This document shows positions 44,229 to 53,476 of a stretch of 64,000 nucleotides of DNA, in pieces. The notes under the pieces were generated by a model, which searched no databases, was not told the origin of the DNA, and was given only the letters and a program-made list of their open reading frames with translations. The stretch is from Chryseobacterium herbae. Lineage in GTDB: Bacteria > Bacteroidota > Bacteroidia > Flavobacteriales > Weeksellaceae. The DNA is taken from contig NZ_JAOAMU010000007.1 of NCBI RefSeq assembly GCF_025154075.1, forward strand, positions 120,822 through 184,821, in the 5' to 3' direction. The stretch's first letter is position 1. Every line of letters begins with the position of its first letter. A program made the position numbers and the translations under genes.

Positions 44229-44822
44229 ATGTCAAATCAAGCGAAAAAAGACCAAACACAGGAATTGATCAAGGAGACAGCGAAGAATTTATTCTTTGTG
44301 AAGGGGAAGTTTGATGCTACTACCCAGGAGATTGCCGATGAAGCCGGAGTGAACAGAACATTAATCAACTATTATTTCCGTTCAAGAGATAATCTGATTC
44401 AGATCATTTTTGACGAAGCTCAGAGAGTGGAACAGGAAAAATCTAAGATCATTCAGGATGCAGATCTTCCTTTCAAAGTAAAGATTAGCAAGTTTATAGA
44501 AAGCAGTCTTTCTACCAGCCTTCAATATCCGTATCTGGAAACCTACATTGTTTCACAGATTAATAAGGGAAACTGCCATCAGAGAGAAATTGAAGAAGAT
44601 GTACTGGAAACGATGTATAAAGACATCGAAAAAGAAATGGAATTGGGAAATATAGAAAAAATGGCGCCCGTTCAGTTTATTCTGAATATGGTTTCGCTAC
44701 TCGTATTCCCAAGTGCTGTAAGGCCTTTGTTTATGGAGAATCTGATGATCAGTGATCAAGAATATGACCAGATTATTTCCGAAAGAAAAGAGATCATTAT
44801 CAACATGCTTTTTAAAAATTAA
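44229..44822 (+). CDS. TetR/AcrR family transcriptional regulator
   Basis: 197 residues. The N-terminal helix-turn-helix (about 10-56; TTQEIADEAGVNRTLINYYFRSRDNLIQ) is well conserved; the C-terminal helical part presumably binds a small ligand. It is the first gene of an apparent operon with a TolC-type channel, an RND adaptor and an RND pump, so it most likely represses efflux and its own expression. Confidence 0.93.
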   Translation: MSNQAKKDQTQELIKETAKNLFFVKGKFDATTQEIADEAGVNRTLINYYFRSRDNLIQIIFDEAQRVEQEKSKIIQDADLPFKVKISKFIESSLSTSLQYPYLETYIVSQINKGNCHQREIEEDVLETMYKDIEKEMELGNIEKMAPVQFILNMVSLLVFPSAVRPLFMENLMISDQEYDQIISERKEIIINMLFKN

Positions 44823-44918
44823 AAAAATGTTAAAGTATTTTGGGAAATGATACGTCCTTTAGAAACAAAAACCTTGACGAGAAAAATTAAATTAAAAAAA
44901 TAAACGAAGTATACAATT

Positions 44919-46271
44919 ATGAAAAGAAAACGTATAACTGCTAAAAAGCTAAAAATTGGGATAGCTGCAGCATTTATGATTTTCGGCTTTTCATCGGTAT
45001 CTGCCCAGCAGCAGGTTTCTTTACAGGAAGCCATCAAGCAGGCACTGCAGAATAAAGCAGAAGCTAAAAAAGCAGCATTACAGATCAAAAAGGCTGAATA
45101 TAAGATTGACGAGGCCAGAGCCGGTGCTTTACCTCAGATAACGGCCACAGCAGGTTTAACTTATAATCCTGTTATTCAGGAGTCTTTGCTTGAATTTGGT
45201 GGAGAAAGAATCAGAGCACAGCTGGGACAGCCTTGGAGCTCAACAGCTTCGGTGCAGCTTCAGCAGGCTTTATTTGACCAGAGAGTTTTCACAGGTCTTA
45301 AAGCAGCAAAGTCTACCAGAGAATTCTATGTTCTGAATGCTCAGCTTACGAACGAACAGATCATTGAAAATGTAGCTACAGCTTATTATCAGGTATTTGT
45401 ACAGGTGGAAAATCTGAAAACGGTAGAAGCTAGCTACGCCAATACGGAAAGAGTAAGAAATGTGATTAAAAGTTTAGTCGATAATGGTCTTGCAAAAGCC
45501 ATCGATTTAGACCGTACCAATGTACAGCTTACCAATATCGGTTCCAACAAGCAACAGCTGATCAATTCTGTAGAACTTTCAAAAAATTCTTTGAAATTTT
45601 ATATGGGAGTTCCGATCGGGACAGATATCGAGCTTGAAGAAAAAACTATCGAGCCAAAACCTGAACTTATTGCCAGTACAATAAACCTGGATGATCGTAC
45701 AGAGATCAAAGTTTTAAATAAAAACAGAGAACTTCTTCAGTTTAACAAAAAAGCAACGGAAGCTTATCTTTATCCTACCGTTAGCCTTACTGCCAACTAT
45801 GGCTGGGCCGGGATGGGGAAGAAATTTCCTTTGACCAACGGTCTTAATAATGGAGTTCTTTGGAGCGACTATTCTGCGATAGGGTTGAACATTAATGTTC
45901 CGATTTTCACCGGTGGTGCTACAAAAGCTAAAATTCAGCAGGCAGAAATTGATATTCAGGATCTTGATCAGGATATCCAAAATAAACAGTTGACTTTAGA
46001 TTTGGATCATAAAAATGCCGTTACCAATATGGAAAATGCCATTATCAATATCCAAAGCATGAAAGATAACGTTGAGCTTGCGGAAAGAGTACAGAAGAAT
46101 ACACAGTCCAATTACCAATACGGTTTGGCAACACTTACCGAAGTGCTGGATTCTGAAAACGCTTTAACACAGGCAAAACAGAACTATTCAAACGCATTAT
46201 TGGACTACAAACAGGCTGAGATTAAACTCATAAAAGCTAAAGGGGAACTGAACACACTACAAAACTTATAA
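44919..46271 (+). CDS. TolC family outer-membrane efflux channel
   Basis: 450 residues. Signal peptide ending FSSVSAQ (about 1-31). Two OEP repeats of long helices and beta-strands (SLQEAIKQALQNKAEAKKAALQIKKAEYKIDEARAG; ATEAYLYPTVSLTANYGW; YQYGLATLTEVLDSENALTQAKQ). It forms the trimeric outer-membrane and periplasmic tunnel of the tripartite pump whose other parts follow at once. 96 bp after tetR; next gene 9 bp downstream. Confidence 0.93.
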   Translation: MKRKRITAKKLKIGIAAAFMIFGFSSVSAQQQVSLQEAIKQALQNKAEAKKAALQIKKAEYKIDEARAGALPQITATAGLTYNPVIQESLLEFGGERIRAQLGQPWSSTASVQLQQALFDQRVFTGLKAAKSTREFYVLNAQLTNEQIIENVATAYYQVFVQVENLKTVEASYANTERVRNVIKSLVDNGLAKAIDLDRTNVQLTNIGSNKQQLINSVELSKNSLKFYMGVPIGTDIELEEKTIEPKPELIASTINLDDRTEIKVLNKNRELLQFNKKATEAYLYPTVSLTANYGWAGMGKKFPLTNGLNNGVLWSDYSAIGLNINVPIFTGGATKAKIQQAEIDIQDLDQDIQNKQLTLDLDHKNAVTNMENAIINIQSMKDNVELAERVQKNTQSNYQYGLATLTEVLDSENALTQAKQNYSNALLDYKQAEIKLIKAKGELNTLQNL

Positions 46272-46280
46272 TAAACTAAA

Positions 46281-47342
46281 ATGAAAAAAACTTTAATATA
46301 CATCATCGTAGCAGCGGTCCTAATCGGTTTAGCGGCTTACAAGATTGCAGATAATAAAGAGAAACAGACGAAAGAAGTAAAGGAAGTTGCTAAACAGGTT
46401 GACAAAATCAACGTGAATATAGTAACTGTTTCCAGAGAAAATATCAATACAGATTACTCAGCTAACGGAACTTTCATTCCAAAACAGGAAATGAACCAGT
46501 CTTCTGAAATCGCAGGACGTATCGTAAGCGTTTTGGTAAAAGAAGGATCAAGAGTTTCTGCAGGACAGACTTTGGCCGTGATCAAAAAAGACGCCATCGA
46601 GGTTGATGTTTCTCAGGCTCAGAATAATTTACAGAATGCAATTATTGACAATCAGCGTTACGAAAGCGCCTTCAAAACGGGAGGAGTTACGAAGCAGCAG
46701 GTTGATAATTCAAGACTACAGCTGAAAAATGCACAGGCAGCCGTAAGAGCTCAGGGGGTAAGAGTGAATGATACCAGCATCCGTGCAGGAATCAGTGGTA
46801 CAGTCAATAAAAAAATGGTAGAGCCGGGAACTGTAGTTTCTGTAGGAACTTCTATGTTTGAAATTGTAAATATCAACAGCCTTAAATTGTCTGTATTAGT
46901 AGACGAAAGTCAGGTAGGAAGAATTGCTTTAGGTCAGGAAGTTCCGATCAATGTTAATGTTTTACCTGAAGATTCATTCAGCGGTAGAATTACATTTATT
47001 GCTCCTAAAAGTGATGCCTCTTTAAATTTCCCGGTTGAAATTGAAGTTCAAAACAGAGGAAACTTAAAAGCGGGTATGTACGCAACAGCTTTATTTAAAA
47101 CCAATCACGGTACTGAAACTCAGAATATGCTGACCGTTCCTGCAGAAGCTTTTGTGAACGGAGTAAGCTCAGGGCAACTATTCGTCGTAAGCAATGGAAC
47201 GGCTAAACTGATCAAAGTACAAACCGGAAAAGTATACGGTGACAAAGTTCAAATCTTAAGCGGACTGAATGGCGGAGAACAGGTAATTACCAGCGGACAG
47301 ATCAACCTTGATAACGGTTCGAAAATCAACATCGTAAAGTAA
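46281..47342 (+). CDS. RND efflux periplasmic adaptor subunit
   Basis: 353 residues. N-terminal membrane anchor (about 4-20). Lipoyl-like halves EIAGRIVSVLVKEGSRVSAGQTLAVI and IRAGISGTVNKKMVEPGTVVSVG enclose a helical hairpin (about 105-155). Beta-barrel and membrane-proximal domains follow (VPINVNVLPEDSFSGRITFIAPKSD; VKVQTGKVYGDKVQILSGLNGGEQVI). It links the inner-membrane pump to the TolC-like channel. Nine bases after the channel gene, six before the pump gene. Confidence 0.94.
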   Translation: MKKTLIYIIVAAVLIGLAAYKIADNKEKQTKEVKEVAKQVDKINVNIVTVSRENINTDYSANGTFIPKQEMNQSSEIAGRIVSVLVKEGSRVSAGQTLAVIKKDAIEVDVSQAQNNLQNAIIDNQRYESAFKTGGVTKQQVDNSRLQLKNAQAAVRAQGVRVNDTSIRAGISGTVNKKMVEPGTVVSVGTSMFEIVNINSLKLSVLVDESQVGRIALGQEVPINVNVLPEDSFSGRITFIAPKSDASLNFPVEIEVQNRGNLKAGMYATALFKTNHGTETQNMLTVPAEAFVNGVSSGQLFVVSNGTAKLIKVQTGKVYGDKVQILSGLNGGEQVITSGQINLDNGSKINIVK

Positions 47343-47348
47343 CAGAAG

Positions 47349-50300
47349 ATGAAGTTAGCAGAAATATCCATTAAAAGGCCGTCCCTGGTTATCGTATTGT
47401 TTACGATACTTACATTGGGTGGTTTATTAAGTTACTCCATGATGGGGTACGAGTTGATTCCGAAGTTTGAAACCAATATGGTAACCATTTCTACGGTATA
47501 TCCGGGAGCTTCGCCTGCTGAGGTGGAAACTTCGGTAACCCGAAAAATTGAAGATGCCGTAGGTTCCCTGGAAAACGTAAAGAAAGTAGAATCTTCATCA
47601 TACGAAAGTTTATCGGTAATCATGGTTCAGTTGAATACCGGTGCCGATGTAAACTACGCTTTGAATGATGCACAGAGAAAGGTAAATGCTATTCTGGCAG
47701 ACCTTCCGGACGATGCAGATCCTCCTTCTCTGCAAAAATTCTCATTGGATGATCTTCCGATCATGACTTTGAGTATTTCCAGTAACAAGCTGAATAATAA
47801 AGATCTTTATGACCTTTTAGATAAAAAAATAGAACCTATTTTCTCCCGTGTAAACGGTGTAGCTCAGGTGGACCTTGTAGGTGGACAGGAGAGAGAGATT
47901 CAGGTGAATTTAGATGAAAAGAAAATGCAGGGGTATGGTATTGCCATCGCAGATGTACAGCAGGCCATTCTTTCATCCAACCTGGATTTCCCGACGGGAG
48001 CTTTGAAGACAAGAACTTCGAGATCTACGATCAGACTTTCCGGTAAGTATAAAAGTGTAGATGAGATGAATAACCTTGTAGTTTCCAATAAAAATGGAGC
48101 TCAGGTTCGTTTGTCTGATATTGCAACCGTTTTCGATACCCAGAAAGATGTGGAGAAAGTGGCAAGATACAACCAGAATTCTACGATTTTACTTCAGGTT
48201 AAAAAACAATCTGACGCCAATGCAGTTTCCGTTTCAGAAGCTATTCAGAAAACAATTGATAATGTTCAGAAAGATTATAAAACGCAGGCGATTAAAATCA
48301 ATATCGTAGATGACTCAACAGACTTTACACTTGAAGCTGCTGACCACGTAATTTTCGATTTATTCCTGGCGATTATCCTGGTAGCAGTAGTAATGCTATT
48401 GTTCCTTCATAACATCAGAAACGCATTTATTGTAATGGTTTCTATTCCGATGTCATTGATTGCAACGGTAATTGGAATGTATCTGATGGGATATACCTTG
48501 AATCTAATGAGTTTACTTGGACTTTCATTGGTTGTGGGTATTCTTGTGGATGACGCGATTGTAGTACTGGAGAACGTTTACCGTCACATGGAGATGGGGA
48601 AAAGCAGAATTCGTGCAGCGTACGATGGAGCTTCGGAAATTGGATTTACGGTAACGGCTATTACCCTGGTAATTGTGGTGGTATTCTTACCGATTGCGAT
48701 GAGTTCTGGGTTGGTTGCTGATATCCTGGCGCAGTTCTGTGTCACGGTAGTTATTGCGACATTATTCTCGTTATTGGCTTCATTTACCATTATTCCTTGG
48801 TTATCTTCAAGATATGGTAAACTGGTGCATCTGACAGGTAAAAATCCTTTTGAGAAATTTATCCTTTGGTTTGAAAAGCAGTTGGAAAAATTCACGCACT
48901 GGATTACAGGAATTCTGGAGTGGGCTTTAAAATCAACATTGAGAAGAATTATGACAGTGGTTATAACATTTATTATCCTGATTTCTTCATTCATGTTGGT
49001 GGCTTTCGGATTTATCGGTGGTGAATTCTTCCCTAAAATGGACAGAGGTCAATTCCTTGTTCAGATGGAATTACCAAAAGATGCTTCCGTAGAAAAAACC
49101 AATCAGATTACTTTAGCTGTTGAAAGATACCTTAGAAATGATAAAGATGTCGTGGATATGATCACGACAGTGGGTCAGCAGTCATCTGGTTTTGGTGGGG
49201 CACAGGCTACATTGTATCAGTCAGAGATTCAGGTGATTCTGGTAGATAAATCTGAGCGTAATGAAAGCACGGATATCAAGTCTGCAAAAATCAAGAGAGC
49301 TTTAGAAGAAAAATTCACAGGAGTTGAATTTAAAACGGCACCAATCGGATTAATGGGAGCAGATAATGCACCGATTGAAATGGTAGTGACGGCTCAGGAT
49401 AACGAAACGGCCAATAAAGAAGCGAACAGAATTCTTGAATTACTTAAGAAAGTTCCCGGTTCTGTAGATGCAGAATTATCTACGGATTCTGGAAGTCCTG
49501 AAGTACAAGTGAATATCGACAGAGATAAAATGGCATCTTTAGGCTTAAATCTTTCCAGTGTAGGACAAACGATGCAGACTGCATTCAGTGGAAATACAGA
49601 CGGAAAATTCAGAGCCGGAGAATATGAATATGATATCAACATCCGTTTTGGTGATGCCAACAGACAGTCTATTGATGATGTAAGAAACCTGATGTTTACA
49701 AATCCTCAGGGTGAGCAGATCAGACTGAGCCAGTTTGCAGATGTAAAAATGGGTTCAGGACCTAGTTTGCTTGAACGTAGAGATAAAGCACCTTCTGTAA
49801 AGGTAAAATCTAAAGTGGTAGGTCGTCCTGTAGGAGATGTTGCCAACGAATGGGCCGCTCAGTTTATGGATAACGAGAAAACCAAACCGGCGGGTGTAAG
49901 CTATATCTGGAGTGGTGATATGGAAAACCAGACTGAAGGTTTCGGTACGTTAGGTATTGCATTGATGGCAGCTATCGTATTGGTTTATCTGGTAATGGTT
50001 TCACTGTATGACTCATTTGTATATCCGTTCGTGGTATTGTTCTCTATTCCTCTGGCATTGATCGGGGTAATGGTTATTCTTGCCATCACCGGAAATTCAT
50101 TAAACATCTTTACGATGCTGGGGATGATCATGTTGATTGGTTTGGTAGCGAAGAACGCGATTATGATTGTCGACTTTGCGAATATGAGAAAAGCAGCGGG
50201 TGCCAATACCCATGACGCTTTGATTCAGGCCAACCACGCCCGTCTTCGTCCGATCCTGATGACCACGATTGCGATGATCTTCGGTATGATCCCGATTGCA

Positions 50301-50537
50301 ATTGCAAAAGGAGCAGGAGCAGAGATGAACAACGGACTGGCCTGGGTAATTATCGGTGGTTTGACATCATCATTATTCCTGACGCTGATCATTGTACCGG
50401 TAGTATATTCATTATTTGATTCAATTCTAAGAAGAATGGGTAAAGGTGAAAAAGTAGACTACGAAGCTGAAATGAAAGCTGAATACGACCATAAAGAACT
50501 AAGTGAAGACGGATACACTCCGAAACACGTAGAATAA
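47349..50537 (+). CDS. RND efflux transporter, inner-membrane pump (HAE1/AcrB-like)
   Basis: 1062 residues, normal for the AcrB/MexB superfamily. Twelve membrane helices in two halves, with helix 1 in MKLAEISIKRPSLVIVLFTILTLGG. TM4 carries GLSLVVGILVDDAIVVLENVYRH with the Asp-Asp pair of the proton relay; TM10 has IMLIGLVAKNAIMIVDFANMRK with the conserved Lys. The large periplasmic porter loops lie at about 40-340 and 560-870. Proton-driven export of drugs or other amphiphiles; the tetR at the head of the operon sets expression. The substrate cannot be predicted. Confidence 0.95.
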   Translation: MKLAEISIKRPSLVIVLFTILTLGGLLSYSMMGYELIPKFETNMVTISTVYPGASPAEVETSVTRKIEDAVGSLENVKKVESSSYESLSVIMVQLNTGADVNYALNDAQRKVNAILADLPDDADPPSLQKFSLDDLPIMTLSISSNKLNNKDLYDLLDKKIEPIFSRVNGVAQVDLVGGQEREIQVNLDEKKMQGYGIAIADVQQAILSSNLDFPTGALKTRTSRSTIRLSGKYKSVDEMNNLVVSNKNGAQVRLSDIATVFDTQKDVEKVARYNQNSTILLQVKKQSDANAVSVSEAIQKTIDNVQKDYKTQAIKINIVDDSTDFTLEAADHVIFDLFLAIILVAVVMLLFLHNIRNAFIVMVSIPMSLIATVIGMYLMGYTLNLMSLLGLSLVVGILVDDAIVVLENVYRHMEMGKSRIRAAYDGASEIGFTVTAITLVIVVVFLPIAMSSGLVADILAQFCVTVVIATLFSLLASFTIIPWLSSRYGKLVHLTGKNPFEKFILWFEKQLEKFTHWITGILEWALKSTLRRIMTVVITFIILISSFMLVAFGFIGGEFFPKMDRGQFLVQMELPKDASVEKTNQITLAVERYLRNDKDVVDMITTVGQQSSGFGGAQATLYQSEIQVILVDKSERNESTDIKSAKIKRALEEKFTGVEFKTAPIGLMGADNAPIEMVVTAQDNETANKEANRILELLKKVPGSVDAELSTDSGSPEVQVNIDRDKMASLGLNLSSVGQTMQTAFSGNTDGKFRAGEYEYDINIRFGDANRQSIDDVRNLMFTNPQGEQIRLSQFADVKMGSGPSLLERRDKAPSVKVKSKVVGRPVGDVANEWAAQFMDNEKTKPAGVSYIWSGDMENQTEGFGTLGIALMAAIVLVYLVMVSLYDSFVYPFVVLFSIPLALIGVMVILAITGNSLNIFTMLGMIMLIGLVAKNAIMIVDFANMRKAAGANTHDALIQANHARLRPILMTTIAMIFGMIPIAIAKGAGAEMNNGLAWVIIGGLTSSLFLTLIIVPVVYSLFDSILRRMGKGEKVDYEAEMKAEYDHKELSEDGYTPKHVE

Positions 50538-50560
50538 TATAATAACCTTAATTAACCTAA

Positions 50561-50590
50561 AAGCGCATCAGAAATCTGATGCGCTTTTTT
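50561..50590 (+). terminator. Terminator of the RND operon
   Basis: A 12-bp perfect stem AAGCGCATCAGA/TCTGATGCGCTT with a 2-nt loop and T-run. Confidence 0.92.
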
Positions 50591-50623
50591 TGATTTTTGA
50601 AGTATTTTCATCTTTTTTTTTAA

Positions 50624-50824
50624 CGCAAAGAAAAACAAAGAATTGACTTTAATTACTTTAAAATAAGATAAGCAAAGGCGTTTCACTCATTTCCGAAATA
50701 CGATTTTTAGAATAAGTTAAAGCCTAAAATTACTGATGTTTTGTTTTACTTTTGTTAAATGAAATGCCTTTGTTTATCTTTATTCGTTTTGTTTCATTTC
50801 AAAAAACCTTTGTTTCTCCTTGCG
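50624..50824. repeat. Long imperfect inverted repeat (MITE-like)
   Basis: Left and right outer arms (50624-50640, 50808-50824) pair in 15 of 17 positions; inner arms (50661-50684, 50761-50784) pair in about 20 of 24. The ends carry the CGCAAAG motif also found inside the element at 15567-15775. The short open frames here show no protein-like sequence. It is part of a 655-bp gap (50538-51192) that seems to be all repeat debris. Confidence 0.6.
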
Positions 50825-51045
50825 ATTATTAAACATTTAAAACGATATCAAAATTATCAGCGCAAAACCTATCTTTTTTCGAATAATTTAAATGAATATT
50901 TTTATTCGAAATTTAAAGAGTATTTTATTATTACGAATTTACCACGCAAAGTATAATTCTGATATCGCATATTATAAGAAATACAAAGAGAGAATTAATC
51001 TAATTGATTCTGATGAAGCCAATACAGATTGCTTGATTTTAAAAT

Positions 51046-51117
51046 CTCACGCAGATTCATCAGATAATACAGATTTCTAGGTTTACTAATCTGCTATATC
51101 AGAATCATCTGCGAGAG
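51046..51117. repeat. Imperfect inverted repeat, CTCACGCAGATT type
   Basis: 51046-51075 and 51088-51117 are about 22/30 complementary, framed by CTCACGCAGATT and ATCTGCGAGAG. It sits in the gap between the MITE-like repeat and the J-domain gene. Sequences of this type are frequent in flavobacterial intergenic DNA (general knowledge). Confidence 0.5.
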
Positions 51118-51145
51118 CAAAAAATAATGTTTAAGCATAAAAAAA

Positions 51146-51167
51146 GCTTCCAGAATGAACTGAAAGC
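51146..51167 (-). terminator. Terminator of the J-domain/KTSC gene
   Basis: The stem GCTTCCAG/CTGAAAGC contains one G-U wobble on the minus strand and is followed by a U-run (A residues at 51139-51145 on the plus strand). Confidence 0.75.
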
Positions 51168-51192
51168 CTTTGTTTATATTGTATGTGGAGAA

Positions 51193-51639
51193 TTAATCTA
51201 CCATCGCCTCACCGGCTTTTCTGTAGACGAAACTTCCGTAAATGTGTCTTCTTGCAAAACGGCTTGGCGAATCAGCGTTCACCATTTTGATATACGTGTT
51301 TTTTGGAACCCCAATGTATTCGTACATATTTCCGTTCAGGTGTTGAACTTTCAAAACTGCCTTTTCAAGATAAAAATCCTGAATATTAGATTTTGTAATC
51401 GTTTCCGTATATTCCTCTTTATATTTTTCCTGTGTTTCCTGGTTGATGCTGACTAAGAAATGGTATGCTTCAATTACAGCTTTACTTTTTTCTTCTGCTT
51501 CCAGTTTCCCGGCTTCGTCGTCAATAAATTTATCAGGATGCGAATCTTTCATCGTATTTCTGTAAATTGTCTTTAATTCCTTTAAAGTAACGGTCTTATC
51601 AACATTAAGAAGCTTTCTGTATTCGCCTAATTTTTTCAT
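51193..51639 (-). CDS. J-domain protein with C-terminal KTSC domain
   Basis: 148 residues. The N-terminal J-domain (about 3-68) has the HPD tripeptide at 34-36 needed to stimulate DnaK. The C-terminal part (about 85-140; VLKVQHLNGNMYEYIGVPKNTYIKMVNADSPSRFARRHIYGSFVY) fits KTSC, a small domain seen alone or fused in RNA/DNA-processing enzymes, although the lettered motif is degenerate. It lacks G/F and zinc regions of DnaJ, so it is a specialised co-chaperone. TAATTTTG at 51665-51672 on the minus strand is a possible promoter box. Confidence 0.82.
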   Translation of the reverse strand: MKKLGEYRKLLNVDKTVTLKELKTIYRNTMKDSHPDKFIDDEAGKLEAEEKSKAVIEAYHFLVSINQETQEKYKEEYTETITKSNIQDFYLEKAVLKVQHLNGNMYEYIGVPKNTYIKMVNADSPSRFARRHIYGSFVYRKAGEAMVD

Positions 51640-51741
51640 AACTGTAAATCCTTATTTCGGGGTGCAAAATTAAGCTTTTTAATTGACAAACTGTAAGTTA
51701 TTCAGTGTTAATTTATTTAATGGATTTATTAGAATTAAAAA

Positions 51742-52074
51742 CTACCCGTTATCTCCATGAAAGTATTCATAAGCATAGCCTTCCAAATCTCCACTTTCAG
51801 AGATTAAGTTATCTTCTTCATCATAAATTTTAAAACTTTCTTGTGAACCTCCAATGTTTGCAGATCCATCCAAGCCTAATAAGATAGTATAAAAACTATC
51901 TGTCAAAATACTAGAAACTATCTCTTTTAATTTTTCAGTTTGTACTTTATTTAAGTTTAATTTTTCAATTTTTACCGAAACTAGAGTTCTGTATTCTGAT
52001 TGAGTTTCAAAACTTGAATTTAGAATATTTTGTTTTTCTTGGTAGAAATTTTTTACGAATTCTTTAGTAGTCAT
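51742..52074 (-). CDS. Small acidic protein, candidate partner of the HEPN protein
   Basis: 110 residues, not recognised as any family. A helical N-terminal half (about 1-60) is followed by a segment with alternating hydrophobic and glycine residues (DSFYTILLGLDGSANIGGSQESFKIYDEEDN) and an acidic end (ESGDLEGYAYEYFHGDNG). Its ATG overlaps the stop of the HEPN gene (TAATG), so translation is coupled. Order and size recall an antitoxin or immunity protein, but nothing in the sequence shows it. Similar single-domain proteins could be unrelated. Confidence 0.65.
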   Translation of the reverse strand: MTTKEFVKNFYQEKQNILNSSFETQSEYRTLVSVKIEKLNLNKVQTEKLKEIVSSILTDSFYTILLGLDGSANIGGSQESFKIYDEEDNLISESGDLEGYAYEYFHGDNG

Positions 52075-52550
52075 TATTGATTTTTTTTCATTTCATTTAA
52101 AAACCAGTCAGATAAATGATTTAAGAAATCTTTTAAATTACTTATGGGAATTTCTGCTTCAAAAGTAATTTCTGTTCTATTTTTTTTATCGGTAAATTTG
52201 ATGCTTTTTATCACATGATTTTGGTTATTGAATGTTTTAAAACTATAGTGTGCAACAGAATTTCTTAAATGTCTTGTTACTTGTCGTAAATCTAACAGCT
52301 CATTTCCACTAGTATCCTTACAAACTCTGAAATATTCTTTTTTTAATCCCCATTCTTTATTTCTAATTAATGTCTGTGGAATTTGATCTATCCAATACTG
52401 TTGCGGAGTCATTAGTAAGCCTACAAAACAATTGATTAATAATGTAACTTCAAATTTTTCTTTTTCATTAATAATAATGCTATCATATTGATTAATTATT
52501 TTTTTGGTTCTTTGTACAAAATCATATTCTTGATGTTTATAATAACTCAT
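52074..52550 (-). CDS. HEPN family protein (pEK499_p136-like), putative RNase
   Basis: 158 residues, mostly helical. It carries an RNxxxH motif: Arg96, Asn97 and His101 in RHLRNSVAHYSF, the signature of HEPN ribonucleases in toxins and defence systems. The beginning (YDFVQRTKKIINQYD) and the LLINCFVGLLMTPQQYW segment resemble the pEK499_p136-type HEPN family. A beta-rich insert (HVIKSIKFTDKKNRTEITFEAEIP) follows the motif. Coupled by TAATG to a small acidic protein. Metal-independent RNase activity is inferred from family knowledge. Confidence 0.75.
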   Translation of the reverse strand: MSYYKHQEYDFVQRTKKIINQYDSIIINEKEKFEVTLLINCFVGLLMTPQQYWIDQIPQTLIRNKEWGLKKEYFRVCKDTSGNELLDLRQVTRHLRNSVAHYSFKTFNNQNHVIKSIKFTDKKNRTEITFEAEIPISNLKDFLNHLSDWFLNEMKKNQ

Positions 52551-52604
52551 AATTTAATACTTAAGTTTTTAAGCAATCTATAAATTTTATTTTTCTTTGA
52601 CAAA

Positions 52605-52630
52605 TAAAAAAAACAGGAAAATATCCTGTT
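52605..52630 (-). terminator. Terminator of the SDR gene
   Basis: The stem AACAGGA/TCCTGTT with a 5-nt loop, and a run of A residues before it on the plus strand as the U-run. Confidence 0.8.
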
Positions 52631-52650
52631 TAATCAAATTTGAAGAACTT

Positions 52651-53382
52651 CTACCACGCAATTTCCAATCCATCACCGAAAAATTTTCCGGATGGGCCAT
52701 TCTGATCAATAGTAGCATATTTTACAATGGCTTTAGTTCCCTGTTCTACGGTCTGATATCCTGTGTATCCATTAAGATCCGTTGCCGTAAATCCTGGATT
52801 CACACTGTTGATTTTGAAATGGGTATCTTTCAGTTCATAGGCGAGCATTACAGTAAAAGTATTGACAGCCGTTTTTGAACTGCAATAGGCCGTAAGTTTT
52901 ACGTCATAAAATTCATAATCAGGATTACTGTGATTGGTCAGAGAGCCAAGGTCGCTCGAAACATTGACGATTCTGGGCTCGTCAGATTTTTTCATCAGAT
53001 CCAGAAAATGCTGTGTCACCTGAATAACGCCAAAGAAGTTGGTTTCATAAACGGTACGCAGATTGTCCAATGATATACTGGACGCATTTTGAGGCATTTC
53101 TCCCGTAATTCCGGCATTATTGATAAGCACATCTAGCTTTGAAATTTTGAACCCAAGTTCTTCTCTGGCACGTTGAACCGAGAGTAAATTGGTGACATCA
53201 ATCTCCAGCAGGTCAATATCATTAAATCCTGTATTTTTAAGCTCTTCTACAGCTTTTAAACCTCTTTCTCTATCTCTGCTACCGATGAAAACGAAATACC
53301 CAAGCTGTAAAAGCTGTTTAGCCGTTTCAAAACCTATTCCTTTATTGGCTCCTGTAATTAAAGCCGTTTTCTTTGTTGTCAT
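52651..53382 (-). CDS. Short-chain dehydrogenase/reductase
   Basis: 243 residues from ATG 53382, chosen because TTKKTALITGANKGIGFETAK is the natural SDR start; the upstream in-frame ATG would add nine unrelated residues. Classical SDR: TGANKGIG nucleotide-binding motif (about 10-17), NNAG in INNAGITGEM, catalytic YCSSK (Tyr and Lys). NAD(P)H-dependent; substrate unknown. The AraC regulator gene lies 94 bp upstream on the same strand. Confidence 0.92.
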   Translation of the reverse strand: MTTKKTALITGANKGIGFETAKQLLQLGYFVFIGSRDRERGLKAVEELKNTGFNDIDLLEIDVTNLLSVQRAREELGFKISKLDVLINNAGITGEMPQNASSISLDNLRTVYETNFFGVIQVTQHFLDLMKKSDEPRIVNVSSDLGSLTNHSNPDYEFYDVKLTAYCSSKTAVNTFTVMLAYELKDTHFKINSVNPGFTATDLNGYTGYQTVEQGTKAIVKYATIDQNGPSGKFFGDGLEIAW

Positions 53383-53476
53383 AATTTCTGTCGTTAAATG
53401 ATACAGCAAAAATAGAAAGTGTATGACAGGGAAAATGGTGACCTTTTCTGTTTAAATGGTAACCTTTTCTGTTTTT

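Noticed and set aside
50759..51080. Two short plus-strand open frames in the gap after the RND operon
   Set aside because: They lie within inverted-repeat debris, overlap each other in different frames and are low-complexity.
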